This document shows, piece after piece, positions 57,518 to 64,000 of a stretch of 64,000 bases of DNA. Numbering within the stretch: the stretch's first letter is position 1; every line of letters begins with the position of its first letter. The DNA is from Branchiostoma floridae (taxonomy: Eukaryota; Chordata; Leptocardii; Amphioxiformes; Branchiostomatidae). A program made the translations under genes and the position numbers. The notes beneath the pieces were generated by a model that had not been told where the DNA came from, ran no database searches, and saw only the letters and a list, made by a program, of their open reading frames with translations. The stretch lies in the NCBI RefSeq assembly GCF_000003815.2, contig NC_049980.1, forward strand, positions 26,914,923 through 26,978,922. The letters run 5' to 3'.

Positions 57518-59675
57518 TGGTGATGAACTGAGAACAGCTGCCTGGGCTGTAATGATGACACTGGCCTCGCTACTTATATACCAAAATGTATGACGTGCTG
57601 TTGCGATGCATAGGGTACACCCGTGAATAGTTTAATTACATCGGTAAATAACCTGTAGATGGCAAATACAGGCAAGAAGCCAACCGAAGAAGAAAAAAAA
57701 TGTCAGACGTAGCACAACTGAAATGGAACTGCCTGTAAATGATTAGTTTAGGTAATATCTCTGCTCCTTTCCCCTGGCAAAAATGACTGGTTCTTTTATC
57801 GACTTATGTTATGAAATTTGAGAGGGGCAAGGAAAGAAACAGCAACAGATGCCTCCACTTTATACAGTGCACTTCATCTGCAATAGTGTGTCAGCATAGC
57901 AGTGAATTTCTGAAGATGTTTTGTGTTTGGAAAGATTAAAATTTTCTACACATGAATATATTTGATATTAGTCGCTGCATTTTGATTGTTCATACAAAGA
58001 ACAGAATGAAATTCGACTAGAGCCATGCCACTCGGCACAAGCAAATTCCAAGACATTGATCCCATTGGCCTGATCGTCCATGCAATGGACCACCCTCACT
58101 CATGGTCACTCGCTGTGGCATGACAATAACACAGTGTCGTGGTCTTCATTTTACCGTACAAAAGCTCCATGAACAGACGGGCCGTCTTCGTGTATTTGAT
58201 CAATTCGTTTTCTTCTGTGCAGTGGTAAAATGCATTTTCAGTACGTGGAATATTCAAGACAATGAAATAGACCACATAGGTCATGACACTTTATGCAGAA
58301 TGTAATATTGTCCAGATTCGTACGGCGGGGAAAATGTACTTGTTCTGAAAATTCCGGTATCTTTCAACATTTCCTAGTCCATTCTATGGTCCATCAAATG
58401 CAACCAGCTTTTAAGACGAGACTTCAAAAGTTTAACAGCATTATATCAATGATTACGAGTCCTTGTGATAACGTTTCTTAGATGAAACATTGTACTGCAT
58501 TATAAATCAGTCTATAAGTGGTGCACTCACGCTTACTTGATTCATGTTGTTTGTGCTTGGATTAAATGGATTTAAACTGAGTGGCATTCGCCAGCCCGAA
58601 CAACATGCAAAGAATGTAGAGTATTAAGTAATGTCTGAAACTTCCAGAGACATTCAGTCAATGCCGATACGTCTGCGATTCTTTTCCGTGTAGAGACCTC
58701 ATATGTATACATGGCTTTGCGGCAACCCTTCACCACGTTCCCCAGTGGAGTTCGAACCTACACCCACTCTATCCTACACCCACTCTATCCAGTGCATTTC
58801 CTCCATATGGTGAAACAGTGGCATTGCTTGCCATTTGCACTAGATATTTCCGCTTGGACGTTCATTTCCCTTCCAGAGATCTAGAGTGCTGTTGCCTTTG
58901 GGTCTTACTTCAGCCTACGATGCAATAGACTATGTCGCAAGCAAAAAGGAATTTGACAGTTTTCATATTGGCATCACGTTTTATGTCAGATGTACGGGGA
59001 TGTGGACTTCATGTACTATGTATGCAGTGTTGTCGTCTGAAGACCTTCCAGCAGTCGGGAATATCAAAGCAGTCAGAGTACGCTTTTAAAACAAGTCATG
59101 GCTTAACAGAGCCTTCGGCGGTAAGAGAAAGCGAACGTGGACCCAAACTCGTGATCCAGGATCCATTTCACGTAATCGTGATTCCTTTTAACGCCATTTC
59201 TCAGAAGCTCTAAATATACTGTACGTTCTATAAAGCGAAAAACAGACTAGACTATCATTCCAATCCATGAAAGGTTTACCCATTTAGACAAGCTATAGAT
59301 AAGACGTGTTGTTCATTCATGGGTTACTCCGCAAAGTTTCAAATGGCAACCTGAAGATGACTACTTGTGAAATGACGTGGACGTCAACATTTGAAATGGC
59401 CTAGAGTCGAATCCATGTCTAAACCGTCTTTTCGTCTTAGACTAAGGCCATCTTAACTTAAGAGCTATATAGTTTATACTGACTTTATAGGCACATTTCA
59501 TTGTCAGTTTGAATTAACGGCGTGCAGATCGGACAGGCAGGTTCGCGGTGGATCACACTTGCGGATCAATCACAGCCCAGACGGACCTCACTTCCTAACA
59601 CAGGTCATGTTCTTTGGTCAAACTCCTCGGACACTCTGGACAGGTTGCTTCCGCTGTTGAATAATACAGCCATCT
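57518..59675. other. Non-coding stretch
   Basis: No exon recognised. A short tandem duplication CCTACACCCACTCTAT x2 lies at about 58757-58788. Confidence 0.4.
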
Positions 59676-59724
59676 CTGAAAGCAAGGAGGTTAGGATATC
59701 CTATTTTAAGCTCCTCGCTGAAAG
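59676..59724. mobile_element. 35-bp imperfect palindrome with 7-bp direct repeat (micro-element copy 4)
   Basis: 59683-59717 starts CAAGGAGGTTAGGATA and ends TTTTAAGCTCCTCG. CTGAAAG occurs at 59676-59682 and 59718-59724. It is more diverged than the other copies. Another GCTGAAAG followed by CTCGGAGC lies at about 59743. Confidence 0.6.
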
Positions 59725-60719
59725 TAAGCTTGAGACACAAACCGCTGAAAGCTCGGAGCAATTACCGGGGCTTTGGTGGAAGTACCGGTAATAGGATGTT
59801 TTGTGGGAGTAGGGTGAGGAATGGTGTTATAGAGGGATGATTTATCTACGATTCCTTACCCTCTTGCAAACCTTTTCAAGTTTTATCAACAGAATTTTAG
59901 CGTAGTTATGAGAATCTGATATTTTTGGAATACCGAATTCGACATTGACCATAATTGCCAATAACCGATATGTTAGTACAGGAACACATGTAACTATCTA
60001 GTGACCTCTGCACGATCCAATAAATGTTTTTTTTTTTAAATAACAATCCTAAACAGGTTTAGCAATTCGATTCTTGTGTCGTCTTCTCATGTTTCTCCAT
60101 CGTTCTCTTTTCCGTTGATATCCACTAACAGGTTTGGTACCTGCTGAAAAGTTATACTTGTGATAGATTGCCCTGATCATAACCCACACAGCAGCTGACC
60201 TTCGTCACAGTAATTACCGGAAGCAACCGGAACTAATTGCAGGTCTCTTTACAGATTTGCATGATGACGTATCTGTTAAGGTTGCCGTGACGCCCTGTTA
60301 TGCCTCTTAGACTTTAATTCTGTGCAAAATGTTTCTAGGATTGCTAAAGAAAATATTTATCAATCGCACCATCGACGGCGTATCCAGTATATGGCCAGCC
60401 TGCATTTCAATGGAAGCTTTCTGTAAGTCCATTGACATTTAAAGTGTTCAGTGTAACAGTTTTCTAGCTGTCTACGGTAACAGTAACCTAATACTTTCAG
60501 ATGTGTCTGACGTCAATTGCATTGACCTTTCCAAAAGCAGATTCCATCACATTAATGAGAAAATTTCGTTTTTATCAAGACTGCTGGCGAACATCAGTCC
60601 ACCCTTCAAAGGATCCCATGGTAATCCGTCTTTAGCAGCGGGCGCTGGCTCTCAGATATGATTCTAATTCCGTCTTTGGCCAATAAAATCTGCGTTAGTA
60701 ACTTCACAACTAATGGAAG
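59725..60719. other. Non-coding stretch
   Basis: No exon or repeat recognised. Confidence 0.4.
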
Positions 60720-60755
60720 GTATAATCAAGGAGGTTATAACCTCCTTGGTATAAT
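60720..60755. mobile_element. 22-bp perfect palindrome with 7-bp direct repeat (micro-element copy 5)
   Basis: 60727-60748 is CAAGGAGGTTA followed by its exact reverse complement. GTATAAT occurs at 60720-60726 and 60749-60755. The eighth base does not match (C against T). Confidence 0.8.
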
Positions 60756-61625
60756 TCAGTTGTACATACCCAACACTGTCATCAGGTTTTCTTGCATTTA
60801 ACTTCTTTCTTCTACACACATTTACAGATACGGCATACATGTATGTGTCGGCTTTGGAGTGCATTTATTACAGAGTTTCATGACATTCTGTTGTAATTTT
60901 GCTTAGATAGTCAATACCCGACTAATACGAAGCTATTATGAATCAGGGCGTTACAGCCGACCCTGGAGTGGAGTGACGGGGACTCAAAAAATTCTGTAAC
61001 TTTTGAATCACGTTCATCGTCTCACTAAGTCACGTGTTCTACGGTAGTACCTGGTGACATCATAGAAGCAACCTACCTAGTGACATAATTCTTCAATCTA
61101 AGTGTTCTTATGTCTTACTGTCTTTATCACTTTCCGGGGAAAGATATAGCGAGTTTGATAAATAACGACATAATAGATCACAAACGTCGGATCCAGCCAC
61201 ATCGTCTCGTTGTGTCTTTATTGTTCTTTATAACAACCACATTTTAACATATTTTGAATTGGTTTGTATTGAATTTAAAGTTTATTCTGCCCTTTTAAAA
61301 GTAAATGGCCTGCATAGAATGATCTTATTTTGTAGGCACAGGAATATTTGTTATCGATAAGTCTATGAAAACTATGGAAACCCTTCAATTTATGACAGTG
61401 TTAAGAAACGCACATAGAGAGTCGTGCAAAAACATCCAAAGGGCTTAAAAGTCTGGGGCGACGCCCCGAGTCAAATTAAGGCAGCTATGGCCTCTTCCTC
61501 TTAAAAATCATTTGTCGTCGTTTTTAGATATCTGACAACTATTAGATATATGTTTCCAAAAGGTTATGATTTTAAGTTAAAGGGATTCACTGAAACGTTG
61601 TGTACGTCGCAATACGATACAGGTG
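60756..61625. other. 3' flank of the minus-strand gene, nothing else seen
   Basis: No exon recognised. A polyA signal for the minus-strand gene would lie here, but I could not pick one with confidence. Confidence 0.35.
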
Positions 61626-62119
61626 TCACAGTTCGTCTCGTGGCATCTCATTAGTCTCATCCTCTATGTTAGTATGTTTCTCTTTCTTCTGTTTATCTTT
61701 CACTTCATCTTTTCCCTGTTTTTCAGCATCATTTCCCTCCTTCTCATTATGATCTTTCTGTACCTTTCCCTCTTTTTTCTGCTTCACTTCCTTCTTTTTC
61801 TGTTTCTCTTTCTTCTTTTTCTCTTTTACTTCATCTTTTCCCTGTTTCTCAGCTACATTTCCCTCTTTTTCATGATGACCTTTCTGTTCTTTCCCCTCTT
61901 TTTTCTGCTTCACTTCCTTCTTTTTCTGCTTATCGTCATCCCTTTCCTGTTGAGCAATACGGGTACGATAAGCGAGGATCTCTCGTTCGTCCTCCTCATA
62001 CTCATCTGATGGAGCCCGTGGATGCTCCAGTTGTTTGGCGCTGTCTCCTACTGCATCGAGGCGGCGGAGGAAGTCTAGCGCAGGCGACACCGGTTTCCAC
62101 TTCTCTTCCAGCAGTTTGC
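61626..62119 (-). CDS. ER thioredoxin-like protein, last coding exon: Lys/Glu-rich tail ending RDEL
   Basis: Acceptor TTTCTTCAG precedes 62119. The exon opens with GC, completing a Ser codon from the previous exon, and reads KLLEEKWKPVSPALDFLRRL, an acidic linker (DEYEEDERE), then about 85 residues of Lys/Glu/Gln. The charged tail contains a 42-codon (126-bp) tandem duplication; DNA units start near 61703 and 61829. It ends EMPRDEL, stop TGA 61626-61628. RDEL at the very C-terminus is an accepted KDEL-receptor ligand variant (as in ERp44), so retention in the ER lumen is inferred. The tail is predicted helical or disordered and highly charged. Confidence 0.8.
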
Positions 62120-62994
62120 CTGAAGAAATACATGTGAGTTAGAAAGTAATGAACTAGCCTTTGTATCGCACAAAAGCTATACAAAGTGCAGTTTATGCCA
62201 AATCAAGTTTTCGTAATCTTCATTTATACCATTTCTTAGACGCTGTTATATTTTGATGAAAAGGGATGAAATATTACTAGTTTATTTCACAGACTAGGTA
62301 GGAAACCCTACCTAATTCTAATCCTGAATTCCATCCTAATATACTAACTCAACCCGCCTTACCTTTACCTAACTTATTAACCCTAAACCTATCAACTCAA
62401 AACGCATGATTTTATCAACCCTTAACCCTACCTTAACCATATCCATACGCATAAGCCCTAAACAAAAATGTAACTCTACCCTTGACCATAGCCATAGACA
62501 TAGCCCGAGTCATCTAATTGGCTAATGGCCAAGTTGTCCTAATTCCTACCGGACATTGGACATGGATATTGCATTAACAAACGGAAATATCGGTTTTTAT
62601 ACTGTACAGGGCAATCAGGGAGCGATTGTCAAGTTATAGCAATTAGCTACGTTTTTAACAGCTAGTAAGGCAAGACATTACCAAATTAGATACAGGAAAT
62701 GAAATGCATGTGCATGTTGATTGGTAATTTTGGTGGGCGTCACTTCAGGGGAAGGAAACTTCGTGTAAATTGACTTTCCCACGGCTCTGTCAGTTACGCC
62801 ACTCTAACGGCACCGGGTCTGAATAAGATTGCATTTATATTTGTACCAAATGTGCTGAAGCTAGTCAATATTTGTCAATTAACATAACAATTACAAAAGA
62901 AATCAACCTATGCTAGCTGACTCGAAGGTCGCTTTAAACTAAGAAATGGTCAAGATTAGCACGAAGAAATGCAGGAGAAATTTGCAACACTCAC
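62120..62994 (-). other. Intron (phase 1) of the minus-strand gene
   Basis: Donor GTGAGT (minus strand, just below 62995) and acceptor TTCTTCAG at 62120. Includes AT-rich sequence with CCTAAC/CCCTAA-like motifs at 62300-62520, too irregular to be a telomere-type array. Confidence 0.75.
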
Positions 62995-63091
62995 TAGTCT
63001 TCACAGCATTGCCGCCTTTACACTCTTCAACCCAAGCCTTTATTTCTTCCATGCCAAAGTTACCGCTGTGAGGGTAGAGACAGATGTTTCC
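62995..63091 (-). CDS. ER thioredoxin-like protein, internal exon (97 bp)
   Basis: Acceptor TTTCTCTCAG, then GNICLYPHSGNFGMEEIKAW, VEECKGGNAVKT and one base of Ser; donor GTGAGT. Together with the exon before it the protein reads IPVLVMVDHAT|GNICLYPHSG, which looks like the second half of a thioredoxin fold (beta strand after cis-Pro, turn, beta strand, final helix EEIKAWVEECKGG). The phase 0 entry and phase 1 exit both match the neighbouring exons. Confidence 0.78.
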
Positions 63092-63525
63092 CTGAGAGAA
63101 ATAAAAAAAACATGAATATCATATATCATACGACATTGAATTATTAAACAAACACAGACAAAGATTTACATGGACGTCTCAAAAAGGGGGATGTCGACGT
63201 TGGGTCTTGTCGGATTTTACACGTCACATTAAACCTACAGGAAAATATTCTTCTCCAGACTCCGGATTTTGAAAAAAAAAACTTTGGTGTTCTTATGATA
63301 ACCCGAGGTTTTTGAAACTTAACTTGGTCGGGGTGGACCTGACAGAAAAAAAGTAATATTTTAACGAAAACTGTCCCACCTCTATCAAGAGGAAGAAATC
63401 GCTTTGCTTTATCAGAAATGAAACTAAACATTGCATATGAATCCATTTGTGACGTTACTAAACGCGTCGACATGTATTGTTACACTCATAGAACAATCTA
63501 TGGGCTCTAAATATTACACTCTCAC
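63092..63525 (-). other. Intron (phase 0) of the minus-strand gene
   Basis: Donor GTGAGA after ACG at 63526; acceptor CTCTCAG ending at 63092. Open frames inside have no support. Confidence 0.75.
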
Positions 63526-63616
63526 CGTTGCATGGTCCACCATGACTAAAACAGGTATATCCGTAGAAGCTGCGTACAAATCCAGAAGTTCCACTGCAAA
63601 CCTGTCCGGGTCATTT
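63526..63616 (-). CDS. ER thioredoxin-like protein, internal exon (91 bp)
   Basis: Acceptor CTCTTCGCAG, one base finishing a Leu codon, then NDPDRFAVELLDLYAAST and DIPVLVMVDHAT; donor GTGAGA. The IPVLVMVD strand has Pro in the position of the thioredoxin cis-proline. No CxxC is visible in the exons present, so the domain is either a redox-inactive thioredoxin-like fold or its active site lies upstream of this window. Confidence 0.78.
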
Positions 63617-63930
63617 CTGCGAAGAGATTATCAAACATCTACAAGGTAACTCCCTTCAGCTCCTAACGTTGTGATAGTTATATGTTTTGCATTTACTGCG
63701 TTTTTAAGTGACCTACAAAGCAAAGCAGATCGATCTAAATGCTCATAAGTATGCTGAAGAAAATCTAGTAAGATAGTGAAATCCACCTATCGCCAGGCGT
63801 CTTCTTGTTGGAATGTTTCCAACAAAATACGCCTGCAGTTCTAAGAAAAGCGGCCATGTGTAAATACCAAAGCAGCACTAATTATTGGAAATTGAAAAGT
63901 TGGGCTTAGGATCTTACACGCACTACTTAC
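63617..63930 (-). other. Intron (phase 2) of the minus-strand gene
   Basis: Donor GTAAGT below 63931; acceptor CTTCGCAG ending at 63617. Nothing else recognised. Confidence 0.75.
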
Positions 63931-64000
63931 AAGTCCATCCACGAAAAAACTGCGTTGATTTGCTCCAAAGCTGCAATTTTCCCCACCGCCCTCAGATCAC
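63931..64000 (-). CDS. ER thioredoxin-like protein, partial exon at window edge
   Basis: Reads DLRAVGKIAALEQINAVFSW then MD and two bases (TT) that with A of the next exon give Leu; donor GTAAGT. The first helix and strand (KIAALEQINAVFSWMDLND) complete a thioredoxin-like beta-alpha-beta start. The frame stays open to base 64000, so the exon or gene continues beyond. It may be a PDI-family member such as a TXNDC16/ERp90-like protein, but I could not confirm which. Confidence 0.7.

Noticed and set aside
62290-62530. CCTAAC/CCCTAA-like motifs suggesting interstitial telomere repeat
   Set aside because: The motifs are irregular, never tandem, and mixed with unrelated sequence.

Overview
The window looks like amphioxus (lancelet, Branchiostoma-like) nuclear DNA. 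It is AT-leaning, gene-poor and intron-rich, with standard GT-AG splice sites, three runs of N, and many short inverted-repeat elements and decayed non-LTR retrotransposon tails. The species call is an inference from the repeat style and from the receptor gene; it was not tested by any search.

Two host genes can be supported. The first is on the plus strand: a two-exon rhodopsin-class GPCR (coding 31511-32019 and 49936-50713, 428 aa) that closely resembles prokineticin receptors. Its 17.9-kb intron falls inside the DRY motif. The second is on the minus strand and runs off the right edge. Its last four exons (63931-64000, 63526-63616, 62995-63091, 61626-62119) join in frame into a thioredoxin-fold-like segment, a long Lys/Glu-rich tail with an internal 42-residue duplication, and a C-terminal RDEL, which suggests residence in the ER lumen.

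The rest is non-coding or mobile. From 0.6 to 31 kb there are minisatellites (40-bp, 80-bp, 31-bp and 37-bp units), MITE-like inverted-repeat elements, LINE ORF2 remnants (6.6, 12.0 and 16.0-16.7 kb), a diverged repeat of roughly 140-250-bp units at 8.9, 15.5, 17.2 and 19.3-19.9 kb, and several large palindromes (26.05, 26.5 and 27.3 kb). The receptor intron holds at least four diverged copies of a long unit at 33.1-36.6 kb, a GA-rich microsatellite, two hAT-like elements and a nested transposon. Past the receptor are an internally deleted mariner (52.8-53.2 kb), an unidentified 147-codon ORF (54.5 kb) and another LINE RT tail (57.2 kb).

Two mobile-DNA observations stand out. One is a hAT-like family (terminal TAGGG, 8-bp target duplications) whose copy at 45.3-46.9 kb carries a second, 1.2-kb GC-ended element inserted at a duplicated CCGG. 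The other is a set of five 22-37-bp near-perfect palindromes with CAAGGAGG-type ends, each bounded by a 7-bp direct repeat, which look like extremely small elements or excision scars. No rRNA, tRNA or CRISPR array was recognised.
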